Assembly: GCA_947038515.1 (NCBI GenBank)
Contig: CAMQWJ010000004.1
Coordinates: 78,554 to 142,553 of the forward strand
Source of the DNA: an uncultured Fusobacteriaceae bacterium
GTDB taxonomy: Bacteria > Fusobacteriota > Fusobacteriia > Fusobacteriales > Fusobacteriaceae
DNA length: 64,000 nucleotides
Direction: 5' to 3'
Each line of letters starts with the position of its first letter. Positions within the stretch are counted from its first letter, which is position 1. The position numbers and the translations under genes are program-made. Under the pieces are notes generated by a model. It did no database searches and had not been told where the DNA came from. It saw nothing but the letters and a program-made list of their open reading frames with translations. Of the stretch, positions 36,559 through 45,007 are shown one piece after another.

Positions 36559-38463
36559 TTATACATCTAAATTCTTTACATAAGTTGCATTTTCCTCTAT
36601 AAATTCTCTTCTTGGTTCAACTTTGTCTCCCATAAGTTTATCAAATAATAAGTCTGCTTGACGAGCATCATCAATGGAAACTTGTAATAATGTTCTACTA
36701 TCTGGATTCATTGTTGTACTCCAAAGTTGTTCTGGATTCATTTCTCCAAGACCTTTATATCTTTGTAAAGTGTAACGTTTGTTCTCTCTATCAAGATTAC
36801 TTGTTGCTTCTTTAAGTTGTTTCTCACTATAAGCATAAACTGAACTTTTTCCTGAACTTACTTTATATAGTGGAGGTTGAGCAATAAAAATATTTCCATT
36901 TTGTACAAGTTCAACCATATATCTATAAAGAAAAGTTAATATTAATGTTCTAATATGTGCACCATCCACATCGGCATCGGTCATTATTATTATTTTTCCA
37001 TATCTTAATTTTTCGCCATTAAAATTATCTCCAATTCCCGTTCCAAAGGCTGTTATCATACTTCTAATCTCTGTGTTTTCAAGAGCTCTATGAAGTCCTG
37101 ATTTTTCAACATTGATAATTTTACCTCTCAATGGCAAAATTGCTTGAAACGATCTATCTCTTCCTTGTTTAGCAGAACCACCAGCAGATTCTCCCTCAAC
37201 TATATAAACTTCACATTCTTCAGGTTTTTTAGATGAACAATCTGCTAATTTCCCTGGTAATGAACCTACATCTAATGCTGATTTTCTTAAAACTAGTTCC
37301 CTTGCTCTTTGAGCTGCTTCTCTTGCTCTTTTAGAATTCAACACTTTTTCAACTAATTTTCTTGTTTCTTCTGGATTATCTTCTAAAAACATTTTTAAGA
37401 AATCTCCTGAAACCTTTGAAGTTATTCCTGTTACTTCTGAATTTCCAAGTTTTGTTTTTGTTTGTCCTTCAAATTGAGGTTGTGCAACTTTTACAGAAAT
37501 AATCGCTGTTAGCCCCTCTCTTATATCTCCACCTTGAAGTTTTCCATCTTTTTCTTTTAACAACCCTTGAGTTTTAGCTACATCATTTATAACTCTTGTT
37601 AAAGCTGTTCTAAAACCACTTACATGAGTTCCACCTTCAGGGGTGTTTATATTATTTACAAAGGAATATATTGTTTCTTTTTGTGTTATATTATATGTCA
37701 TAGCGATCTCAACATCAACATTGTCTACATTTCCAGACATAAAGACTGGAGTAGACATGATAGGAGTCTGTCCTTGCTCTATTTCTTTTATGTAATCTAA
37801 AATTCCACCATCAAATTTTAAATCAGAAACTTTATTTTCTTCTTTTCTTGAGTCTGTAAAAATTATATTTAATCCTCTATTCAAATAAGCTAATTCTTTA
37901 AATCTTGTTTCTAAAATAGAAAAACTATATATTAATGTTTCAAAAATTTCATGATCTGCTTTAAATTTAAAAGCTGTTCCTGTCCCTTCAGAAACACCTA
38001 TTACCTCTAAAATACCACAAGGAATACCCCTTTCAAACCTTTGAAAATAAAGTTTTTCATCTCTTTTTACTGTAACTTCTGTCCATTCAGATAGAGCATT
38101 AACAACTGAAGCACCTACACCGTGAAGTCCTCCTGAAACTTTATAATTATCATTCTCAAATTTTCCACCTGCATGTAAGACTGTCATTACTACTTCAAGA
38201 GCACTTTTTCCATACTTAGGATGGATACCAGTTGGGATTCCACGTCCATTATCTATTATTTCAACTATATTGTCTGGTAAAAGATTCACGTATATTTTAT
38301 TACAATACCCTGCTAACGCTTCATCTATTGAATTGTCTATAACTTCCCATACTAAATGGTGTAACCCTCTTTCTGATGTACTTCCTATATACATCCCAGG
38401 CCTTTTTCTTACTGCTTCTAGTCCTTCTAAGACTGTTATATCTTCTGCTTGATAATTATTCAT
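36559..38463 (-). CDS. gyrB: DNA gyrase subunit B
   Basis: A 634-aa GyrB ATPase subunit. GHKL ATPase motifs: [30 protein letters not shown] and [15 protein letters not shown]; the TOPRIM domain contains [20 protein letters not shown] and [14 protein letters not shown]. The length corresponds to the short gyrase B lacking the gammaproteobacterial insert. The ATG at 38463 with GGAGGAAAAA directly before it is preferred over an in-frame GTG at 38475, which lies in the ribosome site. It overlaps the end of the dciA-like gene by eight bases. Confidence 0.96.
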   Translation of the reverse strand: MNNYQAEDITVLEGLEAVRKRPGMYIGSTSERGLHHLVWEVIDNSIDEALAGYCNKIYVNLLPDNIVEIIDNGRGIPTGIHPKYGKSALEVVMTVLHAGGKFENDNYKVSGGLHGVGASVVNALSEWTEVTVKRDEKLYFQRFERGIPCGILEVIGVSEGTGTAFKFKADHEIFETLIYSFSILETRFKELAYLNRGLNIIFTDSRKEENKVSDLKFDGGILDYIKEIEQGQTPIMSTPVFMSGNVDNVDVEIAMTYNITQKETIYSFVNNINTPEGGTHVSGFRTALTRVINDVAKTQGLLKEKDGKLQGGDIREGLTAIISVKVAQPQFEGQTKTKLGNSEVTGITSKVSGDFLKMFLEDNPEETRKLVEKVLNSKRAREAAQRARELVLRKSALDVGSLPGKLADCSSKKPEECEVYIVEGESAGGSAKQGRDRSFQAILPLRGKIINVEKSGLHRALENTEIRSMITAFGTGIGDNFNGEKLRYGKIIIMTDADVDGAHIRTLILTFLYRYMVELVQNGNIFIAQPPLYKVSSGKSSVYAYSEKQLKEATSNLDRENKRYTLQRYKGLGEMNPEQLWSTTMNPDSRTLLQVSIDDARQADLLFDKLMGDKVEPRREFIEENATYVKNLDV

Positions 38464-38779
38464 TTTTTCCTCCACAATACTTCATTTTCTCTACTTGAAC
38501 CGGTCCTACTTTTATTCGGATATTTTTAATATAATTTTCTTGAATCAACTTATTACATTTTTCTACAATCATGTTTTCTCTCATGCTTAAATAATGAGAA
38601 ATAACACTATTCTCTGTTATAATATAAAGGGTTGAATCCTTTAATGTTTTAGGAAAACTTTTTTTATCTATCTCCCCAACTATATCTTTCCAATTGTTTT
38701 TTATAAATACTTCTTTCAATTTTATACTTTTTTTCAAAGCATTTTCTATGAGAGTTTTAATATCTATCACTTCTATCAT
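38456..38779 (-). CDS. DUF721/DciA-like protein
   Basis: A 107-aa protein with the DUF721 pattern: an N-terminal helical region ([19 protein letters not shown]), then [37 protein letters not shown] and [17 protein letters not shown], the KH-like fold of this family. Some family members (DciA) load the replicative helicase DnaB in bacteria without DnaC or DnaI. Its position between recF and gyrB, next to an unusual replication initiator, fits a replication role, but function in this organism is inference. ATG overlaps recF's stop (ATGA) and its 3' end overlaps gyrB. Confidence 0.82.
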   Translation of the reverse strand: MIEVIDIKTLIENALKKSIKLKEVFIKNNWKDIVGEIDKKSFPKTLKDSTLYIITENSVISHYLSMRENMIVEKCNKLIQENYIKNIRIKVGPVQVEKMKYCGGKNE

Positions 38780-39867
38780 ATGAATTCCTCTTGAATTTTT
38801 CCTTTTTCTATTTTAAACTTTTTATTTTGTATTTCAATCTCTTCTGTTGAACTTATAAAAAGTTGAATCTCTCTTTTTTTTAAGTATTCTAATATATTTT
38901 TTTTTCTATTAGAATCAAAGTATGATGAAATATCATCTATTATAAATATTGGATTTTCTTTTTTTTCACGAAAGATCATATCAATCTCTGAGAGTTTTAA
39001 AGAAAAAACTATAGATTTTTTTTCCCCTTGAGATGAGTATGATTTTGCATCTTTTCCATCTAATAAAAACTTAAATTCATCTCTTTGTGGACCAACTAAT
39101 GAATAACCATATTTTTTTTCTAAAAGAGTTTGTTTTTTTATCTCTTCGCTTATTTTAAACTCTATTTCTTTTAAAGTATCTTTTCTACTATACTCTATAT
39201 TTGAAATATAACTTAGTCCCAACTCTTTTTTATCATCAAAAATTTTTCTATAATTTAAATTAAGGATTATTCCAATATTTTTCATATATTCCATACGATT
39301 CAAAACTATTTTTCCTGCTAAAGTTATAAACTCATTTTCATATATAGAAAAAATTTCTTCTTTTGTCTTTTTTTCTTTTAAATATTGATTTCTAATTTTC
39401 AAAATTTTATTATAATTTTTAAGGTTTATATAATATTCGTTTTGTGCTTGGGAAATTTCTTCATCAAAAAATTTTCTTCTCACACTGGGAGAACCAGTTA
39501 TTAACTCTATATCTTCTGGAATAAAAATAACAACATTTATTTTTCCAAAAAATTCTTCATGTGATACTTTTTTACCGTTAAAATTATAATCTTTCTTTTT
39601 GTCATTAAATTTAACAGTTAAATTTTTCTCCCCTTCTCTATCCTTAAAAGCTATGTAAGTTCCACATTTAGCATTATTATACTTTATAAGCTCAACTACC
39701 TTACTAGTTCGAAAACTTTTTCCTGTTGCAGTGAAATAAATGGCTTCAAGTATGCTTGTTTTACCTTGACCATTTTTACCATGAAATAAGTTGAAACCTG
39801 ATTCAAACTTTATATTAAAATCATCTAAATTTCTAAAATTTATAAAATTAATTTCTTTTATTTCCAC
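38776..39867 (-). CDS. recF: DNA replication and repair protein RecF
   Basis: A 363-aa SMC-like ATPase that helps RecO/RecR load RecA on gapped DNA. The start VEIKEINFINFRNLDDF matches the usual RecF N-terminus, Walker A is HGKNGQGKTSILEAIYF, the signature motif is YSSQGEKKSIVFSLKLSE and Walker B is IFIIDDISSYFDS. I place the start at the GTG at 39867, because it aligns with family starts; in-frame GTGs at 39876 and 39879 are alternatives. Gap to the S4 gene upstream is 18 bases. dnaN, which normally precedes recF, is absent here. Confidence 0.92.
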   Translation of the reverse strand: MEIKEINFINFRNLDDFNIKFESGFNLFHGKNGQGKTSILEAIYFTATGKSFRTSKVVELIKYNNAKCGTYIAFKDREGEKNLTVKFNDKKKDYNFNGKKVSHEEFFGKINVVIFIPEDIELITGSPSVRRKFFDEEISQAQNEYYINLKNYNKILKIRNQYLKEKKTKEEIFSIYENEFITLAGKIVLNRMEYMKNIGIILNLNYRKIFDDKKELGLSYISNIEYSRKDTLKEIEFKISEEIKKQTLLEKKYGYSLVGPQRDEFKFLLDGKDAKSYSSQGEKKSIVFSLKLSEIDMIFREKKENPIFIIDDISSYFDSNRKKNILEYLKKREIQLFISSTEEIEIQNKKFKIEKGKIQEEFI

Positions 39868-39885
39868 CAATTTCACCACTCATTT

Positions 39886-40101
39886 TTATTTTTCTTGAAC
39901 AACTTCATAAATTTTTTCTTGGAAACTAATTATATCACCGTGATAGAGTTTTCTTCCTCTTCTAAGTTCTTTTTCATTGTTTACTAAAACTTTACCCTCT
40001 TGAATATAATATTTTGCATCTGTACCACTATTTACTGTTCCACTCCATTTTAAAAATTGATCAAGCTTTATAAACTCACTTTGTATTTTTATTTTTTCCA
40101 T
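39886..40101 (-). CDS. yaaA: S4-domain RNA-binding protein YaaA
   Basis: A 71-aa S4-domain protein: EFIKLDQFLKWSGTVNSGTD, AKYYIQEGKVLVNNEKELRRGRKLYHGD is the canonical YaaA core. In Firmicutes this gene (yaaA/rlbA) lies between dnaN and recF; here it keeps its place beside recF although dnaN is missing. It probably binds RNA, perhaps ribosomal. The ATG at 40101 with GGAGG upstream is preferred; an in-frame start at 40134 adds 11 residues without a better ribosome site. 40135-40217 upstream is AT-rich and holds no recognised signal. Confidence 0.88.
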   Translation of the reverse strand: MEKIKIQSEFIKLDQFLKWSGTVNSGTDAKYYIQEGKVLVNNEKELRRGRKLYHGDIISFQEKIYEVVQEK

Positions 40102-40217
40102 TTTTCCTCCAAATAAAAACATTTTCTTCCACATCTATAATACCATATTTTTTTTGAAAAATATAGTTCTACTTTCAACAATACTCTTTTCACACCTTAT
40201 ATTATTTAATACTATTT

Positions 40218-42116
40218 TTATTTTCCTTCCTCATCCATTACTTTTTTTATAAATTCTTTTATTGTGTTTTTATATGCTGGTTTCAACTTGTCTCGCATAG
40301 TTAATATAATTTTTTCTGTTATTTCCATTTCTTTTGAACATAATTTTATTGCTTTTTTTTCAATTTGAGCCTTTCTATATTCGTCACTTTTTTCAAATTT
40401 TTCCATGGCTTTTTTTAGTTCTTTTTCATGAGCGTCAACATTATCGTTTAAAGTTGTATCAAATAATTTTTGTGTTGTCTCTATATCTTTTTTCTCCAGT
40501 GTTGTTACTGCTTTATTAAAAGTTTTTCCAACTCTTTTTATCCCTGTCTTTGTAAATTTTTGTAAGTTTTCTTTTTTCTCATCTTCTGTAAATCCATTAA
40601 ATAATGTTAAATTTCTTTTTTTAGGTACTTCTGAATCAGTTAAAATATTTTTAACAACACCATTTATATATTGAACAAGTGTTGTTTTTATTGGTGAAGT
40701 CAAATTTTTATAAATTTCATTCAAGATTTTAATAATAAACTCTTCCCCCTCTTGAATAAAAATTTTATATATTTTGTTCTCACTTCTTTTATCCCAACTT
40801 TTATTGACATATAAATTTCTTTTTACTTTTTTTATTTTTTCAAGTACTTCCACAGGATAATTATATCCTATAGTTTTCGGTGCTAAACTCTCTTTTTTTA
40901 CTATTTCTTTTTTTTCTAACACTTCATTGATTTCTATTTTATTTTTTGTTAATAATTTTACTTTATTTTTTGCTGCTATTTGAGTTTTTTCTTTATTAGT
41001 TTTACTATCTATGTAAGTAGAAATATGACAAGTTCCATCTTTTTCTTTATTAAATTTATAAGTTATATTATAAGTATTTTGTTCTTTTATTTCTTCTATA
41101 CTATAAACTTCTATATATCCAAGCTCCAATATAACATCAAAAGCTTTTTGAATTCTACTTAAAACTTGTTTTAATCTACATAATATATATTGTTTTGTTT
41201 TTCCATTTTTTCCAACTCTCTCAGTAATTTGATCTGTTTTTAAAGGGATAATCGCAGCCAATGTTCTAATATTAATAGTATCTATGGTTTGTTCATATCT
41301 TATTTTACTTATATATTTATAGATTCTAGCAGCTATTGGATCTAAATTCATTATTTCAACTAGTGTTTTCGAATTATATTTCACATATCTTTTTTCTTTT
41401 ATTTTTTTTCTTATATTTTTATTTAATGTTACTCTATAGTATATTTTTTTCCCCATTTTTAATTTTTGATATGTTAACAATTTAAATTCTTCATCTTCAA
41501 ACTTATATTTTCCTAACTTAGTATGATTGGAAACTACAAATTGATACTCAGTACTTTTTAAGTTTTTTAAAGCTTGTTCTACTTTAGTATAATAAGTTCT
41601 ATTCATTTTGTTTCCTAAAAAATTAACAATAAAATCTGAGATTTCAAAATCAATATACTCATCTCCCTCTTCAACATCCATTTTAGATTCATATAATGAT
41701 ATTAAATAAGTATAAATTTTTTCTTCAAATATAGAGGGTTGAAAAACTTTATCTGCACTATTTTTAGCAATTAAAGTACACATCATATTCACTCCCATAT
41801 CTTCAAAAGTATACTGGATATTGACTCTTTTTTTCTGTTTCTGGGGAGTAAAGAATGGAAAAATTAACATTTCAACCGGAATATTTATAATATTATCTTT
41901 TAAATTTAAAAAGTTTCCTGTCTCTTTTATTACAACTTCTCTGACTTCAATATCAGGTAGCTCTTCTAATTTTATTTCAACTTTTTGTATTTCCTCTATT
42001 AACAAAGGATTTGAACCTATAATTTCTTTTTCTAAATTTTCTTCTTTATTTTTTTCTATTAAAGTTGTAGAATCTATTATCTCATAAATTTCAATTTTTT
42101 CTTTTTCATTATTCAT
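40218..42116 (-). CDS. RepA-like replication initiator protein at the dnaA position
   Basis: A 632-aa protein occupying the place where dnaA normally lies. The core (about 75-345) resembles plasmid-type replication initiators (RepA/RPA winged-helix family): KIYTYLISLYESK, TYYTKVEQALKNLKSTEYQF, YYRVTLNKNIRKKIKEKRYVKYN, LDPIAARIYKYISKIRYE and LCRLKQVLSRIQKAFDVILELGYIEV, i.e. tandem winged helices. The N-terminal 70 residues are acidic; the C-terminal 280 are Lys/Glu-rich and probably helical. There is no Walker A, Walker B or DnaA C-terminal HTH signature. A promoter (TTGTAC, 17 bases, TATAAT at 42162-42157) drives it leftwards from the candidate origin. Family assignment is by pattern; role as chromosomal initiator is inference. 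Confidence 0.72.
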   Translation of the reverse strand: MNNEKEKIEIYEIIDSTTLIEKNKEENLEKEIIGSNPLLIEEIQKVEIKLEELPDIEVREVVIKETGNFLNLKDNIINIPVEMLIFPFFTPQKQKKRVNIQYTFEDMGVNMMCTLIAKNSADKVFQPSIFEEKIYTYLISLYESKMDVEEGDEYIDFEISDFIVNFLGNKMNRTYYTKVEQALKNLKSTEYQFVVSNHTKLGKYKFEDEEFKLLTYQKLKMGKKIYYRVTLNKNIRKKIKEKRYVKYNSKTLVEIMNLDPIAARIYKYISKIRYEQTIDTINIRTLAAIIPLKTDQITERVGKNGKTKQYILCRLKQVLSRIQKAFDVILELGYIEVYSIEEIKEQNTYNITYKFNKEKDGTCHISTYIDSKTNKEKTQIAAKNKVKLLTKNKIEINEVLEKKEIVKKESLAPKTIGYNYPVEVLEKIKKVKRNLYVNKSWDKRSENKIYKIFIQEGEEFIIKILNEIYKNLTSPIKTTLVQYINGVVKNILTDSEVPKKRNLTLFNGFTEDEKKENLQKFTKTGIKRVGKTFNKAVTTLEKKDIETTQKLFDTTLNDNVDAHEKELKKAMEKFEKSDEYRKAQIEKKAIKLCSKEMEITEKIILTMRDKLKPAYKNTIKEFIKKVMDEEGK

Positions 42117-42156
42117 CCAAGCACCTCTTTAAAATATTTTTTAATTAGCTAAAAAT

Positions 42157-42185
42157 ATTATACCTTTTTTTGTGTCTATGTACAA
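42157..42185 (-). promoter_or_regulatory. Promoter of the RepA-like initiator gene
   Basis: Minus-strand TTGTAC (42185-42180) and TATAAT (42162-42157) with a 17-base spacer, about 40 bases upstream of the ATG at 42116. Confidence 0.55.
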
Positions 42186-42400
42186 TAATATTTTTAATAA
42201 CTTTAATTATCGTTTTTCTTTTTTAACTCCTAGAAAAAATTTACAATTCAATTTTTCTTACAAACAATAATAAAAAATAAACTTGCATTTAATTATCTTT
42301 ATATTTAAAAAAATTATTTTTATTCAACAAATCAAACAGAAAAATTAATGTCTACTCACAATAATATAAAGTGTCGGTTAAAATTTTAAGTCTCTCAACA

Positions 42401-42504
42401 AATAATAAAATTATAAATAAATAAATAATAATAAAATTATAAAGTTTTTTCATTGTATAAGGTTAATAATAAAAAATAAAAAATAAAGTTTTTTTTCATT
42501 TGTA
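42401..42504. repeat. Iteron-like direct repeats in the origin region
   Basis: AATAATAAAATTATAAA occurs at 42401-42417 and 42427-42443; TAAAGTTTTTTCATTGTA (42440-42457) recurs with three extra T as 42484-42504. Close, same-orientation repeats beside a RepA-like gene resemble plasmid iterons, but in such AT-rich DNA some repetition arises by chance. Confidence 0.45.
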
Positions 42505-42663
42505 ATGACTCAAATTTTTCACTCTTAAATAAAAGTTTAGTCATTACATTATACATCCTACATAAACAACTAAAACTTTTTATCTGTTGTTGTTTTTTAT
42601 TTTTTATTTTTCTCTTATAGATAAAACTATCAAAATGCTTTTAGTTCCTTTTTTAAATAACTC

Positions 42664-42692
42664 TTGACAAATATCAAATAATCTTATAAGAT
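42664..42692 (+). promoter_or_regulatory. Promoter of rpmH
   Basis: TTGACA (42664-42669), 17-base spacer, TAAGAT (42687-42692), about 40 bases before the rpmH ATG. Confidence 0.6.
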
Positions 42693-42733
42693 AATAGTCT
42701 GAATGAAGTAAAAATCTAGGAGGTGAAACATAT

Positions 42734-42868
42734 ATGAAAAGAACGTTCCAACCTAATAATCATAAAAGAAAAAAAGACCACGGTTTTAGATCTAGAATGA
42801 AGACTAAAAACGGAAGAAAAGTCTTGAAAAGAAGAAGAGATAGAGGAAGAGCTGTATTATCAGCATAA
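42734..42868 (+). CDS. rpmH: 50S ribosomal protein L34
   Basis: A 44-aa highly basic ribosomal protein. The whole sequence is recognisable L34: [20 protein letters not shown] at the start, then [20 protein letters not shown], and ending VLSA. It is the conserved marker next to bacterial chromosomal origins. AGGAGGTG lies ten bases before the ATG. The gene has its own promoter (42664-42692) and a strong terminator at its end, so it can be expressed in excess of the downstream rnpA. Too short for many gene finders but unambiguous. Confidence 0.97.
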   Translation: MKRTFQPNNHKRKKDHGFRSRMKTKNGRKVLKRRRDRGRAVLSA

Positions 42869-42897
42869 AACCCGGTGCATATTTCACCGGGTTTTTC
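42868..42897 (+). terminator. Terminator after rpmH
   Basis: CCCGGTG (42871-42877) pairs with CACCGGG (42885-42891), followed by five T. GC-rich compared with its surroundings; probably partial, allowing some read-through to rnpA. Confidence 0.88.
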
Positions 42898-42938
42898 AAA
42901 ATATAAATTTCTTTTTTTATTTATTTTAAGGAGAGAAG

Positions 42939-43301
42939 ATGGAAATATCTAGATTAAAAAAAGATAAAGAGTTTCAAATAGTATATAATAGTGGAAATAA
43001 AGAATTTGGATATTATTCTTTAATTTTTTATAAAAAAATGAAAAATAAAAATGAAGTATCAAAGATAGGATACGTAGCTAGTAAAAAAACAGGAAATGCA
43101 GTATGTAGAAATAGATTAAGAAGATTATTAAAAGAATTTTTCAGATTAAATACCTTAAAATTAAAAACAGGGTATAATATAGTCTGTGTAGCTAAAAAAA
43201 AAGCTGGTGAAAACATTACAGTTTTAAAATATCAAGATATAGAAAAGGATATGAATAAAGTATTAAAAAAAGCTAACCTAATAGAAAGTAAGATAAAATA
43301 A
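42939..43301 (+). CDS. rnpA: Ribonuclease P protein component
   Basis: A 120-aa basic protein that aids the catalytic RNA in tRNA 5'-end maturation. The start ISRLKKDKEFQIVYNSGNKEF and the RNR motif in SKKTGNAVCRNRLRRLLKE (about 48-66) are diagnostic. Length is normal. AAGGAGAG precedes the ATG at 42939. It stands in the universally conserved order rpmH-rnpA-yidD-yidC-jag-mnmE, transcribed away from the origin. Confidence 0.95.
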   Translation: MEISRLKKDKEFQIVYNSGNKEFGYYSLIFYKKMKNKNEVSKIGYVASKKTGNAVCRNRLRRLLKEFFRLNTLKLKTGYNIVCVAKKKAGENITVLKYQDIEKDMNKVLKKANLIESKIK

Positions 43302-43356
43302 AAAGAGTATATCCTAATTATTTATTAAAAAGTATTAGGAGGTTAAAAAATTAAAA

Positions 43357-43566
43357 ATGAAAATAATAATTTTATCATTAATAAAATTTTATCAATTATA
43401 TATTTCAAAAATTTTTGGAAAAAAATGTAGATTTTACCCAACTTGTTCAGCTTATACCTATCAAGCAATTGAGAAATATGGAGTAATAAAAGGTATATAC
43501 TTGGGTATAAAAAGAATTGTAAAATGTCATCCCTTTCATCCAGGAGGAATAGATTTTTTACCATAA
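43357..43566 (+). CDS. yidD: Membrane protein insertion efficiency factor YidD
   Basis: A 69-aa YidD protein: [21 protein letters not shown] at the start and [21 protein letters not shown] then [18 protein letters not shown] are the complete conserved family sequence, including the three cysteines. It is amphipathic and acts at the inner membrane with YidC. AGGAGG is 14 bases upstream of the ATG at 43357, a longish gap; no better in-frame start is seen. The gene sits between rnpA and yidC as usual. Confidence 0.94.
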   Translation: MKIIILSLIKFYQLYISKIFGKKCRFYPTCSAYTYQAIEKYGVIKGIYLGIKRIVKCHPFHPGGIDFLP

Positions 43567-43580
43567 TAACGGAGGAAAAA

Positions 43581-44252
43581 ATGAGTGTATTATATGAATT
43601 TATAGCAACAATACTAACAAAATTATTTGAATTAACTGGTAATTTTGGATTGGCAATTATAGCAATAACAATATTAACTAAAATAGTAACCTTACCTTTG
43701 ACACTAAAACAAGATAAATCGATGAGAGCTATGAAAGAATTACAACCAAAATTAGAAAAAATCAAGCAAAAATATAAAGATGATCCAACAATGATTAATC
43801 AAAAAACGATGGAACTATATAAAAGTGAAAAAATAAACCCAGCGGCAGGATGTTTACCATTATTGATACAAATGCCAATCTTATTTGCACTTTTTGGTGT
43901 TTTAAGAATAAATCCAGAGATAGTTTCAAAAGCAGGAGAAGTTGTATATCCTTTTATATACTTACCAACAGTACCTTCAACTGAAACATTTTTATGGCTA
44001 TCACTAGGAGTTCCTGATCACCTATATATTTTACCAGCTCTAAATGGTATTTTATCTTTCTTCCAGCAAAAAATGACAGGTGCTGGAGATTCAAATCCAC
44101 AAATGAAAAATATGATGTATATATTTCCTGTTATGATGGTATTTATTTCTTATAAAATGCCGGCTGGATTGCAATTATACTGGGTAGTGTCGAGTTTAGC
44201 GGGACTAGTTCAACAATATTGGATTGTAAAAAGAGGAGAGAAAAGAAATTAA
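43581..44252 (+). CDS. yidC: Membrane protein insertase YidC (short form)
   Basis: A 223-aa insertase of the YidC/Oxa1/Alb3 family that inserts and folds inner-membrane proteins. Conserved: LAIIAITILTKIVTLPLTLKQDKSMRAM, then KYKDDPTMINQKTMELYKSE, INPAAGCLPLLIQMPILFALF, and a C-terminal MYIFPVMMVFISYKMPAGLQLYW region, giving about five membrane segments. The large periplasmic domain found in proteobacterial YidC is absent and no lipobox is seen, so the protein is a minimal form. The ATG at 43581 with GGAGG is preferred over an in-frame ATG at 43524 that lies within yidD. Confidence 0.93.
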   Translation: MSVLYEFIATILTKLFELTGNFGLAIIAITILTKIVTLPLTLKQDKSMRAMKELQPKLEKIKQKYKDDPTMINQKTMELYKSEKINPAAGCLPLLIQMPILFALFGVLRINPEIVSKAGEVVYPFIYLPTVPSTETFLWLSLGVPDHLYILPALNGILSFFQQKMTGAGDSNPQMKNMMYIFPVMMVFISYKMPAGLQLYWVVSSLAGLVQQYWIVKRGEKRN

Positions 44253-44253
44253 T

Positions 44254-45000
44254 ATGAAAAAAACTATTGAAATAAAATCAATGTCAAAAGAAGCTGCAGT
44301 TAAAAGAGCATTAAAAATATTAGATGCTGTGGAAGAAAATGTTGTAAGCATTCAAGAGAAAGTAAAAAGTAGATCATTTTTTGGATTATTTAATAAAGAA
44401 GGAATTTATGATATAACTATTGATACAGAACAAAAAAAATCTACTATAAATAAAGAAGTTATAAAAACAGAAGCAACAAAAGAAATAAAAAAAGAAGTGA
44501 AGATAGAAAATATTAGTGAAGATAGAAAATTAGAAGCACAACCAAATAAATATTCAGAAAAAGAAGATAAAAGCGAATTTATTTTAGAAAAAGTACAAAA
44601 AATAATCGATTTGATGGATTTAACTTTAACTGCCACTGTCTCAAAGGGAGAAGGAACAGTTTATAATGTTAATTTATTTGGAGAAGAAAAAGGTATTATA
44701 ATTGGTAAAAAAGGTAAAACTTTAATGGCTCTTGAAAATATATTAAATTGTATTATTAGAGGTTGTAGAATAGAGGTTAATGTTGAAGATTTTAAAGAAA
44801 AAAGAAATGAAACATTAAGAGAAGTAGCAAGAAAAATGTCTGAAAAAGCTTTAGCGACAGGTAAAACAATAAGATTAAATTCAATGCCTGCAAAAGAAAG
44901 AAAGATTATACATGAAGTTGTAAATACTTATTCTGAATTAGATACATTTAGTGAAGGAAAAGAACCAAAAAGATATATTGTTATAAAAAGAAAAAAGTAG
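44254..45000 (+). CDS. jag: RNA-binding protein Jag/KhpB
   Basis: A 248-aa protein with the Jag domains in order: the Jag-N domain (about 1-52; [20 protein letters not shown] and [16 protein letters not shown]), a Lys/Glu-rich linker (about 55-112), a KH domain with the [18 protein letters not shown] loop (about 145-165) and an R3H domain ([20 protein letters not shown] near 208-230). KhpB with KhpA binds RNA and influences cell division and envelope in Firmicutes. Starts one base after yidC's stop; cotranscribed with yidC and mnmE. Confidence 0.93.
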   Translation: MKKTIEIKSMSKEAAVKRALKILDAVEENVVSIQEKVKSRSFFGLFNKEGIYDITIDTEQKKSTINKEVIKTEATKEIKKEVKIENISEDRKLEAQPNKYSEKEDKSEFILEKVQKIIDLMDLTLTATVSKGEGTVYNVNLFGEEKGIIIGKKGKTLMALENILNCIIRGCRIEVNVEDFKEKRNETLREVARKMSEKALATGKTIRLNSMPAKERKIIHEVVNTYSELDTFSEGKEPKRYIVIKRKK

Positions 45001-45007
45001 GTGTAAC

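Larger units (their letters stand above)
42117..42733. other. oriC: Candidate chromosomal replication origin (AT-rich, repeat-bearing intergenic region)
   Basis: 617 bases without a gene, between divergent transcription units; genes to the left over tens of kb run mostly leftward and those to the right rightward. It holds AT-rich tracts; a 17-base direct repeat (42401-42417 and 42427-42443, 26 apart); a TAAAG-T(n)-CATT-GTA repeat (42440-42457 and 42484-42504); AATAATAAAAAATAAA twice (42266-42281, 42465-42480), with a related inverted tract at 42588-42610; and a perfect 10-base inverted repeat TGTAATGACT/AGTCATTACA (42501-42510, 42539-42548). No TTATCCACA-type DnaA box was found. Origin assignment is inference from gene order, strand flip and repeats. 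Confidence 0.65.

Noticed and set aside
41190..41220. GKNGKT in the RepA-like protein as a possible Walker A motif
   Set aside because: The P-loop needs G-x4-GK(T/S); the residue four before the second Gly is Arg, and the surrounding region looks like a winged-helix loop. No Walker B follows.
42351..42523. Possible DnaA boxes (TCTACTCACA, TTTTTCACT)
   Set aside because: The first differs from TTATCCACA at three positions and the second at the last and degenerate positions; neither is clustered, so they are expected by chance in AT-rich DNA.
43343..43765. Minus-strand frame of 140 codons over yidD/yidC
   Set aside because: Antisense to two well recognised genes; low-complexity hydrophobic shadow of their codons.
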